64,000 nucleotides of DNA from Candidatus Chloroploca mongolica (lineage in GTDB: Bacteria; Chloroflexota; Chloroflexia; Chloroflexales; Chloroflexaceae), in the NCBI RefSeq assembly GCF_004762035.2, contig NZ_SIJK02000016.1, forward strand, positions 27,069 through 91,068. The letters are read 5' to 3'. The notes beneath the pieces were generated by a model that worked only from the letters and a program-made list of their open reading frames with translations, did not search any database and had not been told where the DNA came from. A program made the position numbers and the translations under genes. The first letter of the stretch is position 1. Each line of letters begins with the position of its first letter. Of the stretch, positions 16,497 to 24,172 are shown one piece after another.

Positions 16497-18521
16497 ATGA
16501 CCGTGTTTTCATCATCGGGGTCATCGGTACGCGGGCGCACGGGCGCGGTACAGGATGGCCTGTCTCCGCATCCCGCCCCATATCTGCGGGTGCCTGAGCG
16601 TCTGTTGCGCACCTATGCGCACGACCCGCTGGCCGTGGGAGTCTATCTGGTCGTCGCTCGGTGTGCGTTGGCCCACCAGGCACCGGTACCGTTGTCGGCA
16701 GCTGATCTGGCTGCGTTGTCGGGAGATCTGCACGTGCGCGATGCGAAGGTGATGCGTCGTATTCGTCATCTGGTTGCCGCTGGCTGGCTGGTAGCCCATG
16801 CTGCGCCGGCGGTGAAACCCCGCCTCTGGCCAGTGTGGGCACCGCAGGTTCCCTGGTGTCTGGATTCAGCGCAACAGGGCAAGCCCGGGCGGGTACAGAC
16901 CTGCCGTGTGCCGCTGGAACTCTTCGATACCTATCTGGGACGCCTAGAGCCACACGCCGGTCGCCGTCCGGCAATCATTGTGCGCTATTTTACGCATCCG
17001 TTGCTCGATCTCGCTGATTTGGGTCGTTTCGTGTTGTGTCACGCTGGGTATGCTCTGCCAAACTACCGGCTTTTTGAATTGGCATTGATGGAAGGAACGT
17101 CTGCGTTGCCCGCCGTTCCGCTGACTCTGACGGAGTTGTTGCACCGCGCTGTGGCCGGAACGCTGCGGGTGACCACTGCCTGCGGGATAGTGAAAATCGA
17201 ACCGAGTCGCGCGGGCTGGCGCAAACTGGGCTATGAGGGCGACCCGCGCGCAGCAGCCAACGGATCACCTAACGGATCATGCAACGGATCAGCATTGAAC
17301 CCTCAGCAGATCGCGGAACCGATCACGCAACGGATCGCCCGCTCCCCTTCAGAGGAGACGGTCCTTTCGGCTTCAGGATGCGACAAAGTCCCTCAAGAAG
17401 AGCCAAACGGCGCGTATGCATGGGATTCATGGGATATGAATCAACGAATGAATCCCCCACCGCACGCGTCGGGGGGCATGGGCGGCGGCGAAGTTGCTCA
17501 GACCACTGGATCGCGAGCACCGCTCCTGGCAAGCGCAGGAACCGGAGGAGGCCAGGCGATGGACGGCGACGACCTCCCACGGGGAGGGGATGTGCGCCTC
17601 GGTGAGCTCGATCCGGCACTGCGCGATGGTCACGCAACCCTCAATGCGGCGCGCCCGATCCATCCAGGCGAGTGGTTTGAGCTGCTGCACTTGCAGCAGA
17701 CCTATGGAGCGGAACGTATGCTGGTCTGGCAGGCCCGGGCGGCCCGGGCGGCCCGTGATCCTGCTCGTGGCATTGTGCCAGCCTATTATCAGGTCTGCGC
17801 CGCCGATGAGGGCGCTGCTGAAGCGGAGTTTCGGTTGATCGCGCCAGGTCTGACGCACGCTCACCTGGGTGACCAACTGGCACCCGGAGAATGCCATCCC
17901 GACGCGTGCGCATTCGCCCGCGAGCCGACGGAGCATGCACACGACCAGTACGCCACCGGAGACGTAGCCAGGGATCAGGCGTCCCCTTCGCGCCAGCATG
18001 AGGCTGCCACTGCGCCACTACCGCCGCCAACGTACCCTCCCCCTTGCAGGGCACCCGGACTCGATCCTGCGTGTGAGGCGTTGCTGCAGGCGATGGGTGT
18101 GCGTGCCCGTTACAAACTGGTCGGGGTCCCGCTTGCGCTAATCCATGCCTGGCACGAAGCCCTCCTGCATCCTGGCATTGCTGCGCGGTTTGCCGATCCG
18201 GTCGCGTTTGCTGTTTCGCAAATGATGCAGCAGATCCCGCCACCACCGTTGCACGAACGTGAGCGCTGGGCGGCCTGGGAGGCTTCCTCAGGAGGCGTCC
18301 GCTCCATACCGCTCATTGCCCCGCAGGACGCAGAACCCAGTGACGGGGAAGCGGCAGCCTGGATCGCACATGCCCGTCGACTTGTGCCGACGGCCTCATC
18401 GGATGATCTGGCAACCCTGGTGAGCTTTTTGCTGCAGGGGGCAACTGATACGGAAGCGCAAACCTGGCTAGCTGAACAACGAGCTAATGAGGGACAACGA
18501 GCCAGGCAGGAGGTGGTGTGA
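16497..18521 (+). CDS. Putative replication initiator of an integrative element
   Basis: ATG 16497 is preferred over the TTG at 16491, because AAAGGAG (16482-16488) is correctly spaced for it. The product is 674 residues. The N-terminal ~130 residues look like a winged-helix DNA-binding domain (YLRVPERLLRTYAHDPLAVGVYLVVAR...LSAADLAALSGDLHVRDAKVMRRIRHLVAAGWLV). This recalls the start of RepA_N/DnaD-type initiators, but I cannot assign a family. Residues about 250-290 are low complexity, encoded by 12-bp-spaced repeats (see the separate entry). The C-terminal region (EALLQAMGVRARYKLVGVPLALIHAWHEAL...) is helical. The gene is the first of a tight co-directional module and overlaps the next ATG by one base at TGATG, so translation is coupled to a DnaC-like loader, which supports a replication role. 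Confidence 0.6.
   Translation: MTVFSSSGSSVRGRTGAVQDGLSPHPAPYLRVPERLLRTYAHDPLAVGVYLVVARCALAHQAPVPLSAADLAALSGDLHVRDAKVMRRIRHLVAAGWLVAHAAPAVKPRLWPVWAPQVPWCLDSAQQGKPGRVQTCRVPLELFDTYLGRLEPHAGRRPAIIVRYFTHPLLDLADLGRFVLCHAGYALPNYRLFELALMEGTSALPAVPLTLTELLHRAVAGTLRVTTACGIVKIEPSRAGWRKLGYEGDPRAAANGSPNGSCNGSALNPQQIAEPITQRIARSPSEETVLSASGCDKVPQEEPNGAYAWDSWDMNQRMNPPPHASGGMGGGEVAQTTGSRAPLLASAGTGGGQAMDGDDLPRGGDVRLGELDPALRDGHATLNAARPIHPGEWFELLHLQQTYGAERMLVWQARAARAARDPARGIVPAYYQVCAADEGAAEAEFRLIAPGLTHAHLGDQLAPGECHPDACAFAREPTEHAHDQYATGDVARDQASPSRQHEAATAPLPPPTYPPPCRAPGLDPACEALLQAMGVRARYKLVGVPLALIHAWHEALLHPGIAARFADPVAFAVSQMMQQIPPPPLHERERWAAWEASSGGVRSIPLIAPQDAEPSDGEAAAWIAHARRLVPTASSDDLATLVSFLLQGATDTEAQTWLAEQRANEGQRARQEVV
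17259..17336 (+). repeat. Iteron-like AACGGATC repeats, 12-bp phased, inside the initiator gene
   Basis: AACGGATC starts at 17259, 17271 and 17283, then AACCGATC at 17317 and AACGGATC at 17329. The spacing within each group is exactly 12 bp. They encode a low-complexity Asn-Gly-Ser stretch, so protein function probably does not force the pattern. Plasmids of the RepA_N type carry origin iterons in the middle of the rep gene, so these could be binding sites of the encoded initiator (inference). Confidence 0.6.
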
Positions 18522-19384
18522 TGAAACGCGCTTGTTTGCATCAGTCCAGGGCCGTTGAGCGAGAAGCGCACGAGGAGATGCCTGAGCGAGCTTTCGCCCC
18601 ATCGATTGACGATGACGCCACATGGAGCGACGGCCCCGACACGCCGCATTGCGCGGCATGCGAGGGCATCGGGTGGTTGCGTCCCAAGCTTCCCGTTGGT
18701 GCTCCAGGCTATAACCAGCTGATCCCGTGCGCATGTACCACCATCCGGCGTGCCCGTCGTCGGCTGGCCCAGTTACAGGAACTCAGCCATATCGACGCGT
18801 TTCAGGCCCAGACCTTCGCCACCTTCAACCGATTGGTGCCTGGCCTTCAGGTCGCGTACCAACGGGCACGCACGTTTGCGCAGAACCCAACCGGCTGGTT
18901 GACCCTGCTTGGGCCGTGCGGTTGTGGCAAAACCCATCTGGCAGCGGCCATTGCGCATGCGGCATTTGCCGCTGAACAACCGGCACTGCTGGTGGTTGTG
19001 CCGGATCTGCTCGATCACCTTCGTGCGACCTACAGCCCAACCAGCACCGTCTCGTACGACCAGGTCTTCACACATGTGCGCGAAGTCGAGTTGCTGATCC
19101 TCGACGACCTGGGAACCGAAAGTGCCACCCCCTGGGCGCGCGAAAAGATGTACCAGTTGATCAACCATCGCTACAACCACCGGTTAGCGACCGTCTTTAC
19201 CAGCAACATTCGCCTTGAGCAACTCGATCCGCGGGTCGCCTCACGCATGCACGACCCGGCGCTTCCTGCCTGCATTGTCACGATTCAAGCCCAGGATTAT
19301 CGACGCCGCCCCCTCACCCCTGACCAGCGTCATCGTCCGACAACACCTGATGAAGGAGCCCAGGGATGCCTAAACAAGCGTTGA
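18521..19384 (+). CDS. DnaC/IstB-like AAA+ ATPase (helicase loader)
   Basis: ATG 18521 overlaps the previous TGA, with AGGAGG upstream. The product is 287 residues. An N-terminal Cys cluster (HCAACEGIGWLRP...IPCACTTIRRARRR) looks like a zinc-binding segment as in DnaC/DnaI-type loaders. The AAA+ core has Walker A LLGPCGCGKTHLAAAIAH (Lys137), Walker B LLILDDLGTES, sensor 1 VFTSNI and the Arg-rich ASRMHDP region. Such proteins load replicative helicase at an origin. It sits between a putative initiator and a nucleic-acid-binding protein, consistent with autonomous replication of the element. The transposition helper IstB is the alternative, but no transposase is adjacent. Confidence 0.85.
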   Translation: MKRACLHQSRAVEREAHEEMPERAFAPSIDDDATWSDGPDTPHCAACEGIGWLRPKLPVGAPGYNQLIPCACTTIRRARRRLAQLQELSHIDAFQAQTFATFNRLVPGLQVAYQRARTFAQNPTGWLTLLGPCGCGKTHLAAAIAHAAFAAEQPALLVVVPDLLDHLRATYSPTSTVSYDQVFTHVREVELLILDDLGTESATPWAREKMYQLINHRYNHRLATVFTSNIRLEQLDPRVASRMHDPALPACIVTIQAQDYRRRPLTPDQRHRPTTPDEGAQGCLNKR

Positions 19385-20100
19385 CCCATGCGACGATCGC
19401 ACAGGTGACCCAGCAACTGGCGGCGCAATTAGGCGAGACAGCAGCGGCACCACTTCGCCAGATCCAGCGTATTGTCACGGTTCTGGGACGCGAGCGTGCG
19501 CAGGCCTTCGTCGCCGAAGCCCTGGCACGCCAAGCCGAGGGCGGCTTGCTGGTGCCAGATGGCAGTCGCCAGCGCACCCTGGGCGGAATTTTCTTTTATC
19601 TCGTGAAAGCCCACGTCACCCCACAGCAGCGCAGGCAGCTCTTTCATCACCCACCACCACGCCGTCACCCACCGCAAAGCAACGCTCCAGCGCTGCCTGC
19701 TCTCACGTGGCCTACACGGAAGAGCGCGGTACGTGAGGGACTTGAGCAGAAAGGAGTCGCCCATTCTGTGAAGATCACGCTGATTGGTCGCCCCGGCATC
19801 ATTGTCACCCGCTCGAATTGTGTATTGACGGCAATGGAGAGCACCCGTGGACCCAGCCTGCCCAGAGGCTTGCCTCCCATCCCGCCAACCCCAACAACCT
19901 ACACCATCTACATTGCCCACCGCCACTGGGCTCGGGTCGCTGACGCGCTTGCCAATCCTGATGACAAACTCATCGTTGAAGGTTGGGCCGCCTATGATCC
20001 CGAGCTTGAAGGGATCGCCGTCTTTGCCACCTTTGTCACCACGACGCTCACCCGTGCGCAGCAGCACCAGTCCGCAACAGAAACTGAACCACTGCTATGA
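19366..20100 (+). CDS. PHAX RNA-binding-domain protein with C-terminal OB/SSB-like region
   Basis: ATG 19366 has AAGGAG nine bases upstream and overlaps the previous gene by 19 bases. Residues about 10-88 fit the PHAX RNA-binding domain, best known from a eukaryotic snRNA-export adaptor but also found in bacterial mobile DNA: IAQVTQQLAAQLGE, IQRIVTVLGRERAQAFVAEAL, EGGLLVPDGSRQRTLGGIFFYLVK. The C-terminal part (VKITLIGRPGIIV...LIVEGWAAYDPELEGIAVFATFVTTT) looks like a beta-rich OB-fold-type region suited to single-stranded nucleic acid. Its place between the helicase loader and the segregation ATPase suggests a replication, transfer or antisense-RNA role for the element. The family is assigned by pattern only, with moderately high confidence. 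Confidence 0.72.
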   Translation: MPKQALTHATIAQVTQQLAAQLGETAAAPLRQIQRIVTVLGRERAQAFVAEALARQAEGGLLVPDGSRQRTLGGIFFYLVKAHVTPQQRRQLFHHPPPRRHPPQSNAPALPALTWPTRKSAVREGLEQKGVAHSVKITLIGRPGIIVTRSNCVLTAMESTRGPSLPRGLPPIPPTPTTYTIYIAHRHWARVADALANPDDKLIVEGWAAYDPELEGIAVFATFVTTTLTRAQQHQSATETEPLL

Positions 20101-21116
20101 ATACGGTCTCAGAAAGGAACCTTCGCATGCAACACGCAGGACATGGCCCGAATATTGGTCACGGTTATGTGAAATATGTCATCATTGACGCGAAAGGATG
20201 CGAACTGCCGCCGGTGATCTTTCCGGCGATGATCAGCCCGGCTGGACGCAGCGTCACAGGTGCGCTGGCGCACGTAGCAACGGTGCGTGCGGGTGGGGGC
20301 GCGTGGTGGAGTGGTGAGGATGCGTTGCTGGCGGGGTCACCCCTGACTATCCTGGCGCAAGAACGCCTCACCGATCCGGTATTTCTGCCGGTGCTCCTAC
20401 GCAGTGCCTTGCACCGCCTAGGGGCGCTGAATGGCACCGCTCGTGGCGTGTGTGTCACGGGCCTCCCGGCAACCTGGGCGCTGGATCACGCGAAAGCGCG
20501 GGCATTGGGGGCCCATTTGCGTGACGCGCATAGCGGGTATAGCAGCATTCGGGTGATCCCTGAACCACTCGGCCTGGTGTATGCCGCAGCCCTCGATAAT
20601 CATGGGCACCTTGTGGGCGATCCCGCGCTGCTTGAAGGTCAGATTGCCGTAGTTGATCTGGGCCACCACACGGTTGATCTCGCTGTCTTGCGCCGTCTGG
20701 TGCCGGTGCCAGCCAGCCTGGATACGTATCATCTTGGTACTTCGCGCCCCCTTCAGGCGATCCGCGCCCGTTTGAGTGCGACCTTTGAACGTGAACTCAC
20801 ACTCTTTGAAACTGATCAGGCGGTGCGGGCCGAAGCCCTGCTCGTCGCAGGCGAACCACGCTCGCTTCCGCATGGCTGGGATCGCCCCCTCCTCCAGCAT
20901 GGTGAGGCTATCGCGGCGCGACTGGTCGAAGCTTGGGGCCGGGGCAGCCAGTTTGATACCATCCTCATCGGTGGGGGCGGGGCCGAACTTGCGCCTCTGG
21001 TCACGGCTATTCAGCAACGGTTTCGGCATGCCCAGCTGGTTGCGCAGCCGCAGACCGCAATCGCCCGTGGGTATGCCCGTCTCGCACGACGCCTGGGCGG
21101 GGCATCTGCGCCATGA
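20097..21116 (+). CDS. ParM/Alp-type actin-like plasmid segregation ATPase
   Basis: ATG 20097 overlaps the previous stop (ATGA). The 339-residue product shows actin-fold nucleotide motifs: phosphate-1 NIGHGYVKYVIID (about 19-31), phosphate-2 IAVVDLGHHTVDLAVL (about 182-197) and adenosine motif TILIGGGGAELAPL (about 290-303). Phosphate-1 begins with Asn instead of the usual Asp, a conservative deviation. ParM-type filaments push sister plasmids apart through a small adaptor bound to a centromere; the next gene, overlapping by four bases, is a good candidate for that adaptor. The gene implies the element has, or once had, a plasmid-like replicating phase. It is unusual to see it next to an FtsK-type transfer ATPase. 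Confidence 0.85.
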   Translation: MNTVSERNLRMQHAGHGPNIGHGYVKYVIIDAKGCELPPVIFPAMISPAGRSVTGALAHVATVRAGGGAWWSGEDALLAGSPLTILAQERLTDPVFLPVLLRSALHRLGALNGTARGVCVTGLPATWALDHAKARALGAHLRDAHSGYSSIRVIPEPLGLVYAAALDNHGHLVGDPALLEGQIAVVDLGHHTVDLAVLRRLVPVPASLDTYHLGTSRPLQAIRARLSATFERELTLFETDQAVRAEALLVAGEPRSLPHGWDRPLLQHGEAIAARLVEAWGRGSQFDTILIGGGGAELAPLVTAIQQRFRHAQLVAQPQTAIARGYARLARRLGGASAP

Positions 21117-21607
21117 CAACATCGATGCGCCTCTTACCCGTGCGCGTAAGTGCGCCAGTGCGCCACCTGATTGACCAGGTAGGGGCAGTCAACCCGGCCA
21201 CCCGTGCGCTCCTGTTGCTAGGAGCAGCACGGGCTGGCCTCGATCTGCGCGGCCTCGACCGAGAGCTTGCCATCGTGCTGGCGGCAGGCTTGGCCCCAGA
21301 AGTGCAGACGGCGCTGCGCGAGGTGTTTGATCAGGTGCATGCTGCCACGCGCACCGAGCAGGCTCCAGTGCATAGCCACGCTAGACAAGCAAGCAGCGCC
21401 TGCACCGGGTGTACGGCGCTTGTGCCAGAAGCGCACGCCTATGCCACAGAGCGATCAACGGGCACCGCGCCCACAAAGCAGGCTCAAGCCGGGGGGCCGT
21501 GGCTGTCCAGCGAACTGGTCGCTGACCCAGCACCCACAACCGACCCGCCACCTGCGCGAGCCGATGCAGGTGCCGATCCGTTCGCGATGGTTGGCATTGA
21601 CGTGTGA
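21113..21607 (+). CDS. Putative ParR-like partner of the actin-like ATPase
   Basis: ATG 21113 overlaps the ParM-like stop (ATGA). The first ~75 of 164 residues are compact and helical (VRVSAPVRHLIDQVGAVNPATRALLLLGAARAGLDL...LAPEVQTALREVFDQV). The rest is Pro/Ala/Thr-rich and probably disordered, a layout common in ParR-type adaptors (N-terminal DNA-binding, flexible C-terminal filament-binding). The position directly after the actin-like gene supports this. I do not recognise a named family. A 9-bp inverted repeat just downstream could be part of its binding region. Confidence 0.55.
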   Translation: MTTSMRLLPVRVSAPVRHLIDQVGAVNPATRALLLLGAARAGLDLRGLDRELAIVLAAGLAPEVQTALREVFDQVHAATRTEQAPVHSHARQASSACTGCTALVPEAHAYATERSTGTAPTKQAQAGGPWLSSELVADPAPTTDPPPARADAGADPFAMVGIDV

Positions 21608-21632
21608 CGGTTCCCACGGCGATCACTGCGAG

Positions 21633-21667
21633 GAGCCGGGATATCTGCCGTCGACAGCTCCCGGCTC
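21633..21667. repeat. Inverted repeat (9-bp arms) after the ParM/ParR-like pair
   Basis: GAGCCGGGA (21633-21641) pairs perfectly with TCCCGGCTC (21659-21667), with a 17-base loop. There is no T-run, so it is less likely to be an intrinsic terminator. It lies in the only sizeable gap (121 bases) of the module and could be an operator, a centromere component or an mRNA structure. Confidence 0.5.
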
Positions 21668-21728
21668 ACCGCTGTCACCCTGTCCCGTGGCTTCCGTAAT
21701 GGTCGAACATTAGAAGGAGCAAACAGTT

Positions 21729-22451
21729 ATGCCCATTCGCGTTCCGGATCAATCCACGCCAGCGCATAGACAAGACCCTGCAGAGCTGTCAGTTGATGGT
21801 GACTCATTGCCCGAGGCGGCACTTCCCGATCCCAAACCGGGCGCGCCTGACGTCACCGTCCCACCACGGTTACCACGGCCGCGACGCGACCGCCGTGACG
21901 ACGCGTCACTGCCCCCACCCACCGCGATTCGGGGTCTGTACCGTCGCATCGGAACCAGCTTTGCCCTGGTCGGTGCCGCCCTGATTGGGAGCCTCATGTG
22001 GTACTATGGAGGTATCTTTTCGCTCGACTATCTGGCTGACACCTTTGCCCCCATCAACGCCTTGATGCACGGCAACCCCTGGTGGTATTTCTGGTGGATC
22101 CCGGTCGTCATTTCGGCAATCGAGCTTTTTCTCTGGCCGCGCCGCGAACGGCGTTTCGCTATCTTCACACTCCGGCTGGTCATCTGGGTGCTGGTGCTGG
22201 CATTTGATGTCTTGACGACAATGCGTGGCTTGTTACCAATCTTGGCCGAGCTCGGGCTGCCTGCCTTTCAGCACACCGACGGCCCTCCATGGCTCGCCTA
22301 TGGCATCAGTGGTATCATCGGCCTGGCCTTTGCCTATATGCCCGAAAAGATCGCCCGCTGGGTGCTCAGCGATCTCTGGAATCTCTGGATCGCACCGCTC
22401 TGGAAGCGGTTTCGCCACAGCGCACCGCACGTCGAGCGAGCGTCGGCATAG
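21729..22451 (+). CDS. Membrane protein of the integrative module
   Basis: ATG 21729 has AAGGAG eight bases upstream. The 240-residue product has a disordered, Pro/Asp-rich N-terminus (~70 residues), then about four hydrophobic helices: FALVGAALIGSLMWYYGGIF, WYFWWIPVVISAIELFLW, FAIFTLRLVIWVLVLAFDVL and WLAYGISGIIGLAFAYM. No family is recognised. It is followed 27 bases later by the FtsK-like ATPase, so it could be the membrane partner of the DNA translocation apparatus, analogous to small membrane proteins accompanying TraB in AICEs. This comes from position alone. Confidence 0.65.
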   Translation: MPIRVPDQSTPAHRQDPAELSVDGDSLPEAALPDPKPGAPDVTVPPRLPRPRRDRRDDASLPPPTAIRGLYRRIGTSFALVGAALIGSLMWYYGGIFSLDYLADTFAPINALMHGNPWWYFWWIPVVISAIELFLWPRRERRFAIFTLRLVIWVLVLAFDVLTTMRGLLPILAELGLPAFQHTDGPPWLAYGISGIIGLAFAYMPEKIARWVLSDLWNLWIAPLWKRFRHSAPHVERASA

Positions 22452-22478
22452 TGGGCCAAGCGACGGGAAGAGAGTGGC

Positions 22479-24062
22479 ATGGAAGCATGGTTTCGTGACC
22501 CGGGAAATATGGTTCTGGCGCTGGGCGTGGCCCTCTGCTTGCTCGGCCTTGCCCGCTTCGGGAGGCTTGTCGCGTGGGGTCAACGGATGCAGGCGCTGCA
22601 CGGGCACGCCCTCACCAGCATGCGCGTCTGGCCGCGTGCTCTCGCACGTGCAGGCACCTCCGCTACGTCGGCGCGACCGGCAGCGCCCCCTCGCGCCGAT
22701 CTCGCCGCACCCCCAGCCCTGCTGGCCGGTGCCGGACGGGCCTTACGCGATCCTCCGGGGATCGAAGCAACGCTCAGCTATCTGCGGCGCCACTCGCCGA
22801 ACGACCGGTATCGCTTGCCGTTGGGTTGGTGCCGTTCTGATCGCCAGGAAGCTGGCCTTGTCCATACCGCGCTGGTCGGCGAAACTAACCACATCCTGAT
22901 CAGCGGGGCGAGCGACAGCGGCAAAGACAACCTCGCCTGGTGGATGCTCCTCGCGCTCGCACTGGTGCATCACGAACCGCACGAACTGCACGTGGCGATC
23001 ATTGACGGCAAAGGTCTAGACTTTCAGCCGTGGGCGAGCAAAGCGCAGACCTGGGCGTTGGCAACTGACCCGGAAACGATCCCGGACGTCCTCCGCGCCC
23101 TGACCGCCGAACGCCAACGCCGCAAAGCAGTGCTCACTGCGGCGGGCGTGAGCAAATGGGATCACTATCACGGGCACGATCTGCCCCTCCTGGTCGTCTT
23201 CATCTCGGAACTGAGCCTGCTCGAAACCGCGCTGAAGCGCGAGCGCACCCAGCGTGAGCGTGATCGCACCCTCGACCTCGAACTTGACCTATGGCTCAAC
23301 ACAGAACTGACCGCAGGGCGTGCCTTTGGCATGCGCTATCTCATCGGCATGCAGACCGTCACCGGCATGGACATGCTCTGGCGTTCGCAAATCGGCGTCT
23401 TTATGGGAAGTTATCAACCCGACGAAACCCAGGTCAAACCCAACCTCGCCAAAACCGCGAAGCAGATCGCCGCCGCAGGCGCAGTTCCTCCGCACCACCT
23501 GCCCCCACCGCCAACTGGGGCTGGCGTCTTCACGATTGTCAGTGGCGAGCAATGCATCACCACCCGTGCCCCCTACCTGAGCGATGCCGAACGCCGCCGC
23601 TGGCTGGGCCTGCTGCCGGATCGTCTGCCGACACCTGACCCAGGGTGCCCTGAACCTCCAGCCAATGCGCAGCTTTACCCCAGGCACCGCACCCCATATG
23701 CCCGTTCCAGCGAATATTGCACCACCGCAACCGGCACCTCACCCGGAGCAGCCGCCAGCAGCGGTGTGCTCCCAAACACGGCCTTCGACGGTGCCGCCAA
23801 CGGCGCAGCCCACCCATCAGACGAAACGACTGGCGAATTCAACGCCCCCACAAACCCGATGACAGCAGCCAGCAGCGCAGGTGACCCACTTGCGCTCCTG
23901 CCCTTCACCATCAGCGACATCGCCCGGCTCAGCGCCCGCATCGCCCGGGGCGACACCAAAACCGAGATTGTGCGCAGCATGCCGGGCTACGCCACCCGAC
24001 GACACCGGGAATTTGTCGGGTATTATGACGCCATTGCGGCCATCCTGGGCGAAGAAGGCTGA
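22479..24062 (+). CDS. FtsK/SpoIIIE-type DNA translocase (TraB-like)
   Basis: The 527-residue product has one N-terminal hydrophobic helix (MVLALGVALCLLGLARFGRLV). The FtsK-like ATPase core runs from ~residue 110 to 370 (SLPLGWCRSDRQ-type strand, LVGETNHILISGASDSGKDN, HELHVAIIDGKGLDF, LLVVFISELSLLE, GMRYLIGMQTV...SQIGVFMGSYQPDET). A C-terminal winged-helix-like segment follows (DISDIARLSARIARGDTKTEIVRSMPG). Both nucleotide motifs deviate: Walker A has GKD at 148-150 instead of GKS/T, and Walker B has Ser243-Glu244 where Asp-Glu is usual. AICE-type elements use one FtsK-like hexamer to move double-stranded DNA between cells; no relaxase or type IV genes are visible here. A fragment of this gene's 3' part is duplicated at 31356-31524. 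Confidence 0.8.
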   Translation: MEAWFRDPGNMVLALGVALCLLGLARFGRLVAWGQRMQALHGHALTSMRVWPRALARAGTSATSARPAAPPRADLAAPPALLAGAGRALRDPPGIEATLSYLRRHSPNDRYRLPLGWCRSDRQEAGLVHTALVGETNHILISGASDSGKDNLAWWMLLALALVHHEPHELHVAIIDGKGLDFQPWASKAQTWALATDPETIPDVLRALTAERQRRKAVLTAAGVSKWDHYHGHDLPLLVVFISELSLLETALKRERTQRERDRTLDLELDLWLNTELTAGRAFGMRYLIGMQTVTGMDMLWRSQIGVFMGSYQPDETQVKPNLAKTAKQIAAAGAVPPHHLPPPPTGAGVFTIVSGEQCITTRAPYLSDAERRRWLGLLPDRLPTPDPGCPEPPANAQLYPRHRTPYARSSEYCTTATGTSPGAAASSGVLPNTAFDGAANGAAHPSDETTGEFNAPTNPMTAASSAGDPLALLPFTISDIARLSARIARGDTKTEIVRSMPGYATRRHREFVGYYDAIAAILGEEG

Positions 24063-24172
24063 CGGGGAGTGGGGCGGGCCTGACTAAGGATATAAAGAAA
24101 TTGATGAAGGTGATAGTATATGTTGCAGTCAACACGTAATAATGACGTCACCTTGCAACAAAACTTTGTCTT

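Noticed and set aside
19429-20067. Minus-strand frame of ~210 codons
   Set aside because: Antisense to the PHAX-domain gene, which fits tightly into the coupled plus-strand operon. No supporting motif.
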